From assembly GCF_020859565.1 (NCBI RefSeq), contig NZ_JAJHUO010000007.1, positions 248,001 through 312,000 on the forward strand: a stretch of DNA of 64,000 nucleotides. Reading direction: 5' to 3'. This DNA is from Saccharothrix luteola. GTDB lineage: Bacteria > Actinomycetota > Actinomycetes > Mycobacteriales > Pseudonocardiaceae. The notes below the pieces were generated by a model, which saw nothing but the letters and a program-made list of their open reading frames with translations, did no database searches and was not told where the DNA came from. The position numbers were made by a program, and so were the translations under genes. This document shows positions 56,314-64,000 of this stretch, piece by piece. Every line of letters starts with the position of its first letter. Position 1 is the first letter of the stretch.

Positions 56314-57684
56314 TCAGCGGGTGCCGGCGCCCACCGGCTCACGCTCCGTGACGTAATCGTCACCGTGCTGCTGTTCCATCAGGGCATCCACGTCCACCTG
56401 CCCGGGGTTGTCCATCACTTCGCGCAACCGGTCGCGGTCCAACTGGCCCTGCCAGCGCGCCACCACAAGGGTGCCGACGCCGTTGCCGATGACGTTCGTG
56501 ATCGCCCGCGCCTCGGACATGAACCGGTCGATGCCCACGATCAGCGCGATGCCGACCGCCGGGATCGCGCTGTTGCCCTCGAACGCGCTCAGCGACGCCG
56601 CCAGCGTGACCAGGCCCGCGCCCGTGACGCCCGCCGCGCCCTTGCTGGCCAGCAGCATGAACAGCAGCAGCCCGATCTGCGTGCCCAGGCCCACCTCCGT
56701 GCCCGTCGCCTGGGCGATGAAGATCGCGCCCATGGTCAGGTAGATGCACGTGCCGTCCAGGTTGAACGAGTAGCCGGTCGGGATCGTCAGGCCCACCACC
56801 GACTTGTCCGCGCCCGCCGCCTCCAGCTTCACCAACATGCGCGGCAGCACGGTCTCCGACGACGACGTGCCGAGCACGATCAGCAGCTCGTCCTTGATGT
56901 ACCGGAGGAACTTGAAGATCGAGAACCCGGCGTACAGCGCCACGCCGCCCAGCACCACCAGGATGAACAGCAGGCACGTCGCGTAGAACGAGCCCATCAG
57001 CCACGCCAGCTTGCCCAGGATCGAACCGCCGAACTTGCCGATCGTGTAGGCGATGCCGCCGAACGCGCCGATCGGCGCCGCGTACATGACGATCTTGATG
57101 ACGCCGAACATCACCTTGGCCGTGGTGTCCAGCGCGGACACGACCTTCTCGCCGCGCTTGCCCATGCCCGCCACGGCCACCGCGACCAGGATCGCGACCA
57201 CCAGCACCTGGATCAGCTGGCCGTCGGTGAACGCGCCGAGGAACGACTTCGGCACCAGGCCCAGGATGAAGCCCGTGACGCCGGTTTCGGCGGTCTTGGC
57301 GTCGGCGAGCGTCTTCTCCGCCGCGCCGTCGTTGATCGGGATGGACGCGCCGTGGTGGCCCGGCTGCACCAGGTTGACCACGATCAGGCCGATCGCCAGC
57401 GCCACCGTCGTCATCGCGGTGAAGTACAGGATGGTCCGCAGCGCCAGGCCGCCCGCCTTGGCGAGGTTGCCGAGGCCCGCGATGCCGACCACGACCGTGC
57501 AGAAGATCGTCGGTGCGATGACCACCTTGACCAGCGCGATGAAGAAGTCGGCCATCCACTTCATGCCCGACGCCTGCGCCGGGAAGGCGTACCCGACGAC
57601 GACGCCGAGCACGATCGACACCAGCACCCAGAAGTAGAGGTGCTTGTAGATCGGTTTGCGCTCACGGGCTTGCGCGCTGACCAC
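56314..57684 (-). CDS. dctA: Dicarboxylate/amino acid:cation symporter (DAACS family)
   Basis: 456 residues from GTG at 57684, with GGAGGAG just upstream; the longer frame to 57798 is unsupported. The SDF fold shows in LGTSSSETVLPRML (serine-rich hairpin HP1), PTGYSFNLDGTCIY (substrate and Na+ site) and GVTGAGLVTLAASLSAF. Eight spans plus two re-entrant loops are expected. It takes up C4-dicarboxylates or acidic amino acids with Na+ or H+. It is the next gene upstream of gltB on the same strand but has its own terminator. Confidence 0.93.
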   Translation of the reverse strand: MVSAQARERKPIYKHLYFWVLVSIVLGVVVGYAFPAQASGMKWMADFFIALVKVVIAPTIFCTVVVGIAGLGNLAKAGGLALRTILYFTAMTTVALAIGLIVVNLVQPGHHGASIPINDGAAEKTLADAKTAETGVTGFILGLVPKSFLGAFTDGQLIQVLVVAILVAVAVAGMGKRGEKVVSALDTTAKVMFGVIKIVMYAAPIGAFGGIAYTIGKFGGSILGKLAWLMGSFYATCLLFILVVLGGVALYAGFSIFKFLRYIKDELLIVLGTSSSETVLPRMLVKLEAAGADKSVVGLTIPTGYSFNLDGTCIYLTMGAIFIAQATGTEVGLGTQIGLLLFMLLASKGAAGVTGAGLVTLAASLSAFEGNSAIPAVGIALIVGIDRFMSEARAITNVIGNGVGTLVVARWQGQLDRDRLREVMDNPGQVDVDALMEQQHGDDYVTEREPVGAGTR

Positions 57685-57824
57685 GTCTCCTCCAAGGGGG
57701 ACCGTTGGGAGTTGGTTCGTGATCCTGAGCACAGGCCGTCGTCGCGACAAGGAGCGCGCCGGAAACTTCAGATCCCTCTGACGTAACACTCCGTTCACCC
57801 GGTGGTGGGGTTACCCTGCTGTTC

Positions 57825-58769
57825 GTGCGGGTGTCCCGGCGTTCGGTGCTGCGATCCGCCCTGGCGGCGGGCGTGCCGGCGTGGCTGTCGGCCTGCACGT
57901 CGAGCAGCCCGCCCGCGCTCGGCGAACTGGTGCTCGCGACCGGGCCGGACGGTGCGGTGTTCCGCGAGATCGGCGGCGCGCTGGCGGCGGCGCTGGCCGA
58001 CGAGCTGCCCACGACCCGGGTGGTGGAGCGCCAGACCGGCGCGTCGGTGGAGAACGTGCGCCTGCTCCGCGAGGGCGAGGTCCACCTTGGACTGTCCTCT
58101 TTGGATCCGCTGGTGGCCGGTGCCCTGCTCAGCGCCGAAGACCCGGGCGGCATCAGTGCGGTGGGCCGGCTCTACGACAGCTTCATGCAGATCGCCGTGC
58201 CCGCCGACTCGCCGCTGCGGACGTTGTCGGACCTGGCCGGGCGGACGGTCTCGTTCGGGCCGTCGGAGTCGGGCACGGAGTTCACCGCGACCAGGCTGCT
58301 GTCGTTGCTGGGCATCGAGGTCGACGCGCGCCGGATGGCGCACGCCGACGCGGCCGAGGAGCTGACGACGGGTTCGCTCGACGCGTTCCTCGCGCTGACC
58401 GGCATTCCGACGCCGGCCATCGCCGACACGCTCGCGGGGTTCCCGCTGCGCCTGCTCGACCTGCCCGCCGAGGCGGAACGCCTGGCCGAGGCCTACCCGG
58501 GCCCGTACGTGCCGGCCACCATCCCGGCCACGACCTACGGCAACCTCGGCCCGTGCCGCACGTTCGCCGTGCCCAACCTGCTGCTGGCGCGGACGTCGTT
58601 GGACGAGGACGTGGTCGAGGTGGTGACGCGGACGGTGTTCACGCAATCGGCCCGGATCGCCGCGGGCCACCCGGAGGCCAGCAGGATCAACGTGAGGACC
58701 GGCATCGCCACCGGCCAGGTGCCGCTGCACAAGGGCGCCGAACGCTGGTTCCGAGCGACCAAGCGCTGA
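57825..58769 (+). CDS. TAXI-family TRAP-type solute-binding lipoprotein
   Basis: 314 residues. Lipoprotein signal SRRSVLRSALAAGVPAWLSAC, so the mature protein starts at Cys 24-25. The TAXI family shows in LATGPDGAVFREIGGALAAAL and ERQTGASVENVRLLREGE and VPATIPATTYGN. TACCCT (57812-57817) lies 7 nt before GTG 57825, so the message is probably leaderless. TRAP membrane subunits are absent from the window; near sensor kinases such orphan TAXI proteins may sense glutamate-like solutes. A histidine kinase is encoded 720 bp away on the other strand. Confidence 0.9.
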   Translation: MRVSRRSVLRSALAAGVPAWLSACTSSSPPALGELVLATGPDGAVFREIGGALAAALADELPTTRVVERQTGASVENVRLLREGEVHLGLSSLDPLVAGALLSAEDPGGISAVGRLYDSFMQIAVPADSPLRTLSDLAGRTVSFGPSESGTEFTATRLLSLLGIEVDARRMAHADAAEELTTGSLDAFLALTGIPTPAIADTLAGFPLRLLDLPAEAERLAEAYPGPYVPATIPATTYGNLGPCRTFAVPNLLLARTSLDEDVVEVVTRTVFTQSARIAAGHPEASRINVRTGIATGQVPLHKGAERWFRATKR

Positions 58770-58919
58770 CCAGCCAAAACCTCCTCCCGCCGCCCATGGC
58801 CGGGGCTGCACCGGCGTCCCGATGATCACCCGATAGAGCGAACTGCCCGTCAATGGAGAAACTTTCGGCAGACCATTGACGTTGCCGGGATAGAAGGAGG
58901 CGGCACCCACGGCGAGCGT
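58770..58919. other. Intergenic stretch with a 9+9 inverted repeat
   Basis: CGTCAATGG (58848-58856) and CCATTGACG (58873-58881) are exact inverted copies 16 bp apart. On the outer flanks both would read as TTGACG -35 elements facing away from each other. It could be a terminator for the TAXI gene or an operator; nothing decides. Confidence 0.4.
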
Positions 58920-59480
58920 CAGCGGACCAGGCAGGCGACCAGTCAGGCGGTCAGGCGAACGCCAGGCAGACGGTCAAGCAGCAGGCGGGCACTGGGCGCG
59001 CGGCGGGCAGGCACCAGGCGGTGCGAACAGGCACCACGCGGCCGGGCGGACAGGCACCGGGCGGGCGTGGTCGGGGCACCCCGCGGTCGGGCACCGGCCG
59101 GGCAGACACGCGGTCGGGCACCGGACTGACGCCGGACCGCGATCGGGCGGCACCGGGCAGCACCGGGCAGCCGGCTGGCTCCGCGAGGTATCGGCTGGGT
59201 CCGTGGGCACCGGGCTTGATCCGCGCCAGCAGCACGCGGCGGGCGCAGTCCGGCAGGCGGCAGGCTGGTCCGCGGGGGCATCGGGCTCAATCTGCGGGGA
59301 TCGGGCTCGGTCCGCGAGACACCGGGCTCGATCCGCGCCAATCCGCACCCGATCAGCATCGGCAGCAGGCGGCGCGCCAGCCGCAGGCGGGTCAGGCGGC
59401 GGGGCAGGCGGCGGGGCAGGTCACCAGGCGGTTCGGGTCGGCAGGTGGGTCGGGTCGGCAGGCGGTTCGGGTCGGCAGAT
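58920..59480. repeat. Degenerate GC-rich tandem repeats
   Basis: About 560 bp built of short imperfect units. One set has the core CCGGGCTYRRTCCGCG (about 59210-59340, four copies some 20-30 bp apart). A second set near the end alternates GGCGGTTCGGGTCGGCAG and GGGTCGGGTCGGCAG. Earlier parts are GGCAC/CGGGC-rich. No frame codes convincingly. It abuts the 3' end of the sensor-kinase gene. Confidence 0.7.
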
Positions 59481-59488
59481 GGGTCAGG

Positions 59489-60856
59489 TCAGGTGGCGGC
59501 TCGCGCGCTGAGGTGGACGACGGCGTCCAGGCCGTGCGGTTCGACGGGGTGGAGGGCCAGTTCGCCGCCGGCCGACTCGATCAGCTCGGCGCAGATGGCC
59601 AGTCCCAGCCCGGTGCCCGCGATGTTCTGATGGCGCGGTGCGCGCCAGAACCGGCTCAGTGCGTCGGCTCGCTCGTCGTCCGACAGGCCCGTGCCGTCGT
59701 CGGTCACGTGCAGTTCCACGCCGCCGTCCGCGGCCCTGCCCCAGACCTTCACCCGTGTGCCGCCGGAGAGGCGGATCGCGTTGCCGACGAGTTCGTCCAG
59801 CACGCTGCCGAGGCCGCCGGGTGGTTCCAGCGCCCGCAGGCCGGGTGGGACGGACACCTCCAGGCGAATATCGCCCGCCAGGGCGCGCCAGCCGGGAACG
59901 TGCGTGGCCAGCAGGGTGTCCACGTCGACCGGTTCGGCGGCGGAGGTGCTGTCCAGCCGAGTGGCGGCCAGCAGGGTGTCCAGGACGCGGCCCATCTCCT
60001 CGGCCTCGTCCACCGCGATGCGTTGCGCCTCGCGGCCCGCGTCGTCGGTGACGTGCGGCTCCAGGTTGTCCACGGCCAGGCGGAGGCTGGCCAGCGGGTT
60101 GCGGAGTTGGTGGGAGGCGTCCGCCACGAACGCCCGTTGCCTGCGCAGGGCGCGGCCGACCACGTCGACCATCACGTTGAAGCTCGCGGCGAGTCTGCGC
60201 AGCTCAGGAGGCCCGCCGAGCTCATCCGCACGGACGTCCAGCCGGCCGCCCGCGACGGCGGCGGTGGCCTCGTCCAGGGTGCGGACCGGGCGGAGGACCC
60301 AGCGCGACATCGGCCACGCGACCGCCACCACGCCCAGCATGGGCACCAGGCCGATCAGCGCCAGCACGCCCCACTGGCGGAGGATCGCCGCCCTGAGGCC
60401 GTCGGTCGGGGAGATCGTCACCACGGCGGCCACCACCTCGCTGTCCCGGCCCACCGGCTCGACCACGACGAGGTTCACGCGCTCCCACGGCCACACCGAC
60501 TGGTCGGTTTCGCCGCGGTACCCGCCGAAGGCCGCGTTCAGGCCCACCTCGACGTGCGGGTCGTCCAAGGCGAACGGGCGGCGTGACGATTCCAGCACGG
60601 TGCCGTCGGTGCCGACGAGGGCGGCTGAGATGCCGTAGAGCTGGTCGTAGCGGACCAGTTCCTCGCGCAGCGCGGTGAGCCGGTCCGACGCCAGGGCGCT
60701 CTCCGCCAGCGACGCGAACCGGCTCGCGTCACCCAGGCGGTCGAGGTAGGTCTCCTGGCTCTCCCGCTGCACGACGGCGAACGCGAGCGGCACGCCGAGG
60801 GCCGCGACCAGGGCGACCAGCAGCGGCACGATGAGGACCAGCAGGCGGCGCAGCAC
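59489..60856 (-). CDS. Sensor histidine kinase
   Basis: 455 residues. Two spans (about 6-28 and 163-183) frame an extracytoplasmic domain with no named fold. HAMP follows (RWVLRPVRTLDEATAAVAGG). The dimerisation box carries phospho-acceptor H249 (ADASHQLRNPLASL). The N box DELVGNAIRLS and the G boxes VTDDGTGLSDDER and GTGLGLAICAEL are present. GTG at 60856. It probably pairs with the OmpR-type regulator at 61467; the AMIN-like gene on the other strand lies between them. The nearby TAXI lipoprotein might present the signal. Confidence 0.93.
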   Translation of the reverse strand: MLRRLLVLIVPLLVALVAALGVPLAFAVVQRESQETYLDRLGDASRFASLAESALASDRLTALREELVRYDQLYGISAALVGTDGTVLESSRRPFALDDPHVEVGLNAAFGGYRGETDQSVWPWERVNLVVVEPVGRDSEVVAAVVTISPTDGLRAAILRQWGVLALIGLVPMLGVVAVAWPMSRWVLRPVRTLDEATAAVAGGRLDVRADELGGPPELRRLAASFNVMVDVVGRALRRQRAFVADASHQLRNPLASLRLAVDNLEPHVTDDAGREAQRIAVDEAEEMGRVLDTLLAATRLDSTSAAEPVDVDTLLATHVPGWRALAGDIRLEVSVPPGLRALEPPGGLGSVLDELVGNAIRLSGGTRVKVWGRAADGGVELHVTDDGTGLSDDERADALSRFWRAPRHQNIAGTGLGLAICAELIESAGGELALHPVEPHGLDAVVHLSARAAT

Positions 60857-60926
60857 GCGGAGGCAACCTCCCGTGGGTGACGTGCGTCATGTCGGCTGCG
60901 GGCTGTTCCGGCCCGACGAAGGGGGA

Positions 60927-61466
60927 ATGAGCATGTTACGCAAGGTTGCGTTGGTACTCGCGGCGATGACGGCCATCGCGGTGGTCGCGCCGGTGACCGC
61001 GTCCGCGGCGCCCACCGCCTGCACGCCGGTCGACTGGGGATCGGGGCCGAAGGCCGCGTCCCAGACCACGACCGGGCTGCTGGCGAACATCCGCGCCGGT
61101 CAGCAGGAGTGCTACGACCGGTTGGTGTTCGACTTCACCGGCGGCGAGAACGACGGCTACACGGTGCAGTACGTGCCCGAGGTGACCCACGAGGGGTCGG
61201 GCAAGCCGGTGCCGTTGCGCGGCGCGGGCAAGCTGCAGATCACGGTGAACTCGCCGTCCTACGACCAGGACGGCAACCCGACCTACACGTACCCGAACGG
61301 GTCGGAGCTGGTGAACGTCACGGGCTACCAGACGTTCCGGCAGGTCGCCTGGGCCGGGTCGTTCGAGGGGCAGACGACGGTGGGCCTGGGTGTGCGCGCG
61401 GTGCTGCCGTTCCGGGTGTTCACGCTCCCCGGCCGGGTCGTGGTGGACGTCGCCCACGTCTGGTGA
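60927..61466 (+). CDS. Secreted AMIN-like domain protein
   Basis: 179 residues from ATG at 60927; a second ATG at 60933 is possible. Both follow GAAGGGGG. Signal peptide: LRKVALVLAAMTAIAVVAPVTASA. The mature part (GLLANIRAGQQECYDRLVFDFTGG ... GYTVQYVPEV) matches the AMIN-like domain family of actinobacteria, thought to bind cell-wall polymers. A rare TTA leucine codon stands near the start (ATGAGCATGTTACGC), which may make it depend on the bldA tRNA. It is divergent from the kinase gene and abuts the response-regulator gene tail to tail. Confidence 0.85.
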   Translation: MSMLRKVALVLAAMTAIAVVAPVTASAAPTACTPVDWGSGPKAASQTTTGLLANIRAGQQECYDRLVFDFTGGENDGYTVQYVPEVTHEGSGKPVPLRGAGKLQITVNSPSYDQDGNPTYTYPNGSELVNVTGYQTFRQVAWAGSFEGQTTVGLGVRAVLPFRVFTLPGRVVVDVAHVW

Positions 61467-62141
61467 TCAACGATCGGTGGTGTGGGCTGCCACCCGGTAG
61501 CCCACACCGCGGATCGTCTCGATGCGCAACGCGTCGCCGAGCTTGCCGCGCAGGGCGGCGATGTGGGTGTCCAGGGTGCGTGACGGCGCCTCCCAGTGCG
61601 CCTGCCAGACCTGGTCCACGATCAGGTCGCGGCTGACGACGGTGCCCGCGCGGCCGACCAGCAGGGCGAGCAGGTCGAACTCCTTGCGGGTCAGCGGCAC
61701 CGGTTCGCCGTTGATCCTGGCCTCGCGACCGGCCGGGTCCAGGGTGAGCGGGCCCAGCGTGATCTCGTGCTCACGTGCGGCGGCACGGGCCGCGCGGGTG
61801 CGGCGGAGCACGGCTTCGATGCGGGCCAGCAGCTCGGCAGTGCCGAACGGCTTCACCACGTAGTCGTCCGCGCCCAGCCGCAGGCCGAGCACCCGTTCCC
61901 GCTCCTCGCCGCGCGCGGTCACGGTGATGATCGCGGTGCCGGTGCGGTGGCGGAGTTCGCGCAGCACGTCGAGGCCGTCTCCGTCGGGCAGGCCCAGGTC
62001 GAGCAGCACGACGTCCGCCGGCGGCGCGGTGAGCGCCGCGGCGGCCGTGCCCACCCGGTGCACTTCGTAGCCCGCGTGCCGCAGCGCCGTGAGCAGTCCG
62101 CGCGCCACCCGGTCGTCATCTTCGACGACGAGGATGCGCAC
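61467..62141 (-). CDS. OmpR-family response regulator
   Basis: 224 residues. Receiver domain with phospho-acceptor D48 (VVLLDLGLPDGDG), acidic pocket EDDDR at the N-terminus, and the conserved K in YVVKPFGTAELL. The winged-helix output domain (about 125-220) reads LTRKEFDLLALLVGRAG and VDTHIAALRGKLG-like signatures. It starts 6 bp after the lgt stop and so shares its transcript, while its probable kinase lies beyond the AMIN-like gene. Confidence 0.94.
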   Translation of the reverse strand: MRILVVEDDDRVARGLLTALRHAGYEVHRVGTAAAALTAPPADVVLLDLGLPDGDGLDVLRELRHRTGTAIITVTARGEERERVLGLRLGADDYVVKPFGTAELLARIEAVLRRTRAARAAAREHEITLGPLTLDPAGREARINGEPVPLTRKEFDLLALLVGRAGTVVSRDLIVDQVWQAHWEAPSRTLDTHIAALRGKLGDALRIETIRGVGYRVAAHTTDR

Positions 62142-62147
62142 GGCGGC

Positions 62148-63182
62148 CTACTGCTCCGGCTTGTCGCCGGTGTCCGCGGGCTTGTCGGGCGCGGCCTTGG
62201 TGTCGGGGACGGTCGTCTCCTCGTCGTCCGCCGCCGGCTTGTCCTCGTCCGTGCTCGCGTAGCCGGACTCGGTCGGTTCGGCGGCGGCGGGCTCCTCGCG
62301 CACGATGACCTCGCGGTCGCCCTTCTTCCCGGCGAGCACGAAGTAGACGACCGCACCGAGGAACACCACGACCGACGTGATGACGTTGATCCGCAGCCCG
62401 AACACCTGCGTGGCGTAGTCGGTACGCATCTGCTCGATCCAGAACCGGCCGGCCGTGTAGCCCGCGACGTACAGCGCGAACACCCGGCCGTGGCCGAGCC
62501 GGAACTTCCGGTCCGCCCACACGATGATCAGGACGACACCGAGGCTCCACAGCATCTCGTAGAGGAACGTCGGGTGCACGATCTCGATCGGCGTGTGGTC
62601 CACCGCCACGCCGCCGAGGTCGTCCTCGAAGCCGGTCTCCGGGTCCTCCCGCTCGTAGATCTCCAGACCCCACGGCAGCGTGGTGGGACCGCCGTAGAGC
62701 TCCTGGTTGAAGTAGTTGCCGAGGCGGCCGACGGCCTGCGCGGCGAGGATGCCGGGCGCGAGCGCGTCCGCCATCGCGGGCAGCGGGATGCCCTTGCGGC
62801 GGCACCCGATCCACGCGCCGACGCCACCGAGCGCGATGGCGCCCCAGATGCCGAGGCCGCCGTTCCAGATGGCCAGGGCTTCGAGCGGGTTGCGACCCTC
62901 CCCGAAGTACTTGTCGTAGTCCGTCGCCACGTGGTACAGCCGCCCGCCGATCAGGCCGAACGGCACCGCGAACACGGCGATGTCGGTGACCTCGCCCTTC
63001 AGGCCGCCGCGGGCCACCCAGCGGCGCTCACCCCACCAGATGGCCAGGATGATGCCGAGGATGATGCACAGCGCGTAGGCGCGGATCGGGATCGGTCCCA
63101 GGTGCCACACGCCCTGGTCGGGGCTGGGGATCGTCGCGAGGTAAGTCGTCACCACGGCCACCACCGTAGTGGGTGCGGCCAT
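62148..63182 (-). CDS. lgt: Prolipoprotein diacylglyceryl transferase
   Basis: 344 residues. The Lgt signature is [15 protein letters not shown] (the phosphatidylglycerol-binding region), with [13 protein letters not shown] and [11 protein letters not shown]; seven spans are predicted. The acidic C-terminal tail (about 280-344) is cytoplasmic and disordered. It lipidates the cysteine of lipobox proteins such as the sugar-binding protein at 12096 and the TAXI protein at 57825. ATG at 63182; a leaderless GTG start some ten codons in cannot be ruled out. Order trpA-Uma2-lgt-response regulator is on one strand. Confidence 0.96.
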   Translation of the reverse strand: MAAPTTVVAVVTTYLATIPSPDQGVWHLGPIPIRAYALCIILGIILAIWWGERRWVARGGLKGEVTDIAVFAVPFGLIGGRLYHVATDYDKYFGEGRNPLEALAIWNGGLGIWGAIALGGVGAWIGCRRKGIPLPAMADALAPGILAAQAVGRLGNYFNQELYGGPTTLPWGLEIYEREDPETGFEDDLGGVAVDHTPIEIVHPTFLYEMLWSLGVVLIIVWADRKFRLGHGRVFALYVAGYTAGRFWIEQMRTDYATQVFGLRINVITSVVVFLGAVVYFVLAGKKGDREVIVREEPAAAEPTESGYASTDEDKPAADDEETTVPDTKAAPDKPADTGDKPEQ

Positions 63183-63187
63183 CTGCC

Positions 63188-63763
63188 CTACGGCGACAGC
63201 GCGATTGTTACCGGGAAGGGTCGTTCGAGCTTCAAGAACCCGCCTTCGCTGCGGGCGGTCTCCACGTACTTGCCTTCTTCCAACTCGAGCACCGTCGCCA
63301 CGGGCTCACCCTCCGCGGGGTCGATGAGCAGGTAGAACGGCACTCCGCCCGCCGCGTACAGGTCTCGCTTGAGCGTCAGATCCTGCTGTCGCGTGCTCGG
63401 CAAGAGCACTTCACCGGCCAGGATCAGGTCCTCGACGGGCAGCACCAAGCCGGTGCGTCCGCGAACGACGACGCCGAAGTCGGGGATGAGCATCCGGCTG
63501 GGCGACAGGCCGAGGTTGAAGCCGGGCAGCACCTTGTAGTCAGGTGGGCAAGCAGTCCTCAAGCCGAAGTACACGTCGCCGACGAGGCTCTGGTGCGGGA
63601 GGTTTCCGAGACGGCTCACGATCAGCGCCCCGTCCACCAGCTCGACCCGCTGCGACAGGTCCTCGGGTAGTGCGAGGACTTCGTCGAGGGTCCAGGGTCC
63701 CTCGTGGCGGAACCAGGGAGCGGGATGACCGACGTCGTGTTCGTAGTCCGCCTGCAGAGCCAT
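63188..63763 (-). CDS. Uma2-family (DUF820) PD-(D/E)XK-fold protein
   Basis: 191 residues. [30 protein letters not shown], and [31 protein letters not shown] give the Uma2 core with the D-E-K set intact. GGAGGTG lies 7 nt before ATG 63763. It ends 5 bp before lgt and follows the trpA end by 150 bp, so it interrupts the common trpA-lgt pair. Function is unknown; a nuclease role is inferred from fold only. Confidence 0.9.
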   Translation of the reverse strand: MALQADYEHDVGHPAPWFRHEGPWTLDEVLALPEDLSQRVELVDGALIVSRLGNLPHQSLVGDVYFGLRTACPPDYKVLPGFNLGLSPSRMLIPDFGVVVRGRTGLVLPVEDLILAGEVLLPSTRQQDLTLKRDLYAAGGVPFYLLIDPAEGEPVATVLELEEGKYVETARSEGGFLKLERPFPVTIALSP

Positions 63764-63913
63764 GCGCTATCACCTCCGGGGGCAGCCCGACGCACCGCAG
63801 TGCCGCACGCCGGGTCGTGGATGAGCTTGATCACGAGCCCAGGATGCCGACGCGCACCGACAATTCCGACGCCCGGAAGCCGCCGGACGGACTAGTTCAC
63901 TCGAACGTGCGTG

Positions 63914-64000
63914 CTACACGGCCGCTGCCGCTTGGCGCACCCCACCGGCCAACTCCTCGGTCAACGCCGCCACGGTGTCGTCCTGCACGGCCGACACGAA
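63914..64000 (-). CDS. trpA: Tryptophan synthase alpha chain, C-terminal end only
   Basis: 28 codons to a TAG at 63914; the rest lies beyond the right edge. The visible end, FVSAVQDDTVAALTEELAGG and VRQAAAV, fits the last helix of TrpA, where a long C-terminal helix follows the alphabeta barrel. The trpA-lgt neighbourhood supports this. The match is short, so confidence is moderate. Confidence 0.6.
   Translation of the reverse strand, partial: FVSAVQDDTVAALTEELAGGVRQAAAAV

Noticed and set aside
58943..59359. Overlapping minus-strand frames of about 130 codons in the repeat block
   Set aside because: They only reflect the degenerate repeats; Pro/Arg/Ala-rich, no start signal, several frames are equally open.
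58920..59480. Possible CRISPR array
   Set aside because: Units are imperfect and too short, spacers are not unique or of constant length, and no cas gene is near.
59400..59480. Possible tRNA T-loop because of repeated GGTTCGGGTC
   Set aside because: No acceptor stem, anticodon arm or GGTTCRANNCC pattern; the words belong to the tandem repeats.

Overview
The window is 64 kb of very GC-rich DNA with many GTG starts, Thr/Pro-rich secreted linkers, an XRE/DUF397 pair, an AfsR-type regulator and the core order trpA-lgt ... gltB-gltD ... pyk-tesB. This fits a filamentous actinomycete; I infer Pseudonocardiales (Saccharothrix/Lentzea/Actinosynnema-like), but no rRNA or other marker settles the genus. 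I found no tRNA, rRNA, insertion sequence, prophage or CRISPR array.

Layout. 0-7.7 kb: a secreted phosphodiester glycosidase/metallophosphoesterase cut by the left edge, an AraC regulator with a DasR-type operator upstream, small membrane or secreted proteins, an AlkZ-like winged-helix protein and an ACT-GNAT acetyltransferase. 7.7-13.5 kb: a cellobiose-type locus (LacI regulator, GH1 beta-glucosidase, ABC permeases and binding lipoprotein) with palindromic CebR-type operators. 13.8-20.4 kb: a MacB/FtsX-type ABC exporter and a giant LuxR ATPase regulator. 20.6-23 kb: a GH18 chitinase whose promoter holds two DasR-type sites. 23-29.6 kb: a possible PD-(D/E)XK protein, an AfsR/SARP regulator, DedA, XRE plus DUF397 and a small CxxC protein. 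29.7-34.5 kb: a SulP transporter fused to a carbonic anhydrase, preceded by a small leader ORF, then a rhomboid-like protein and gnd. 34.6-41 kb: a LacI regulator, a GH30-ricin enzyme, an unknown secreted protein, and an ECF sigma factor fused through a zinc finger and membrane span to an extracytoplasmic GH128 glucanase domain. 41-43.6 kb: LysE exporter, Lrp regulator and PLP decarboxylase. 43.6-64 kb: mostly core metabolism (tesB, pyk, gltBD, dicarboxylate symporter, lgt, trpA end) mixed with two Uma2 proteins, a TAXI lipoprotein, a two-component system and a helicase-associated protein.

How the parts work together. The left two thirds read as a polysaccharide-responsive region: GH1, GH18, GH30 and GH128 modules, two LacI regulators, two promoters with a DasR-type operator in the -35/-10 spacer, and a sigma factor whose own output domain looks like a beta-1,3-glucan sensor. 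This combination suggests growth on fungal wall and plant polymers. The right third handles central carbon and nitrogen (pyruvate kinase, GOGAT under a GlnR-type box, C4-dicarboxylate uptake).

Most striking items: the sigma-GH128 fusion; the matching chitin-type operators at 3.75 and 23.0 kb; the leader ORF with two Leu-Cys-Arg-His repeats before the SulP-carbonic anhydrase gene; a hairpin with a nine-G loop; and a 0.6 kb block of degenerate repeats beside a sensor-kinase gene.
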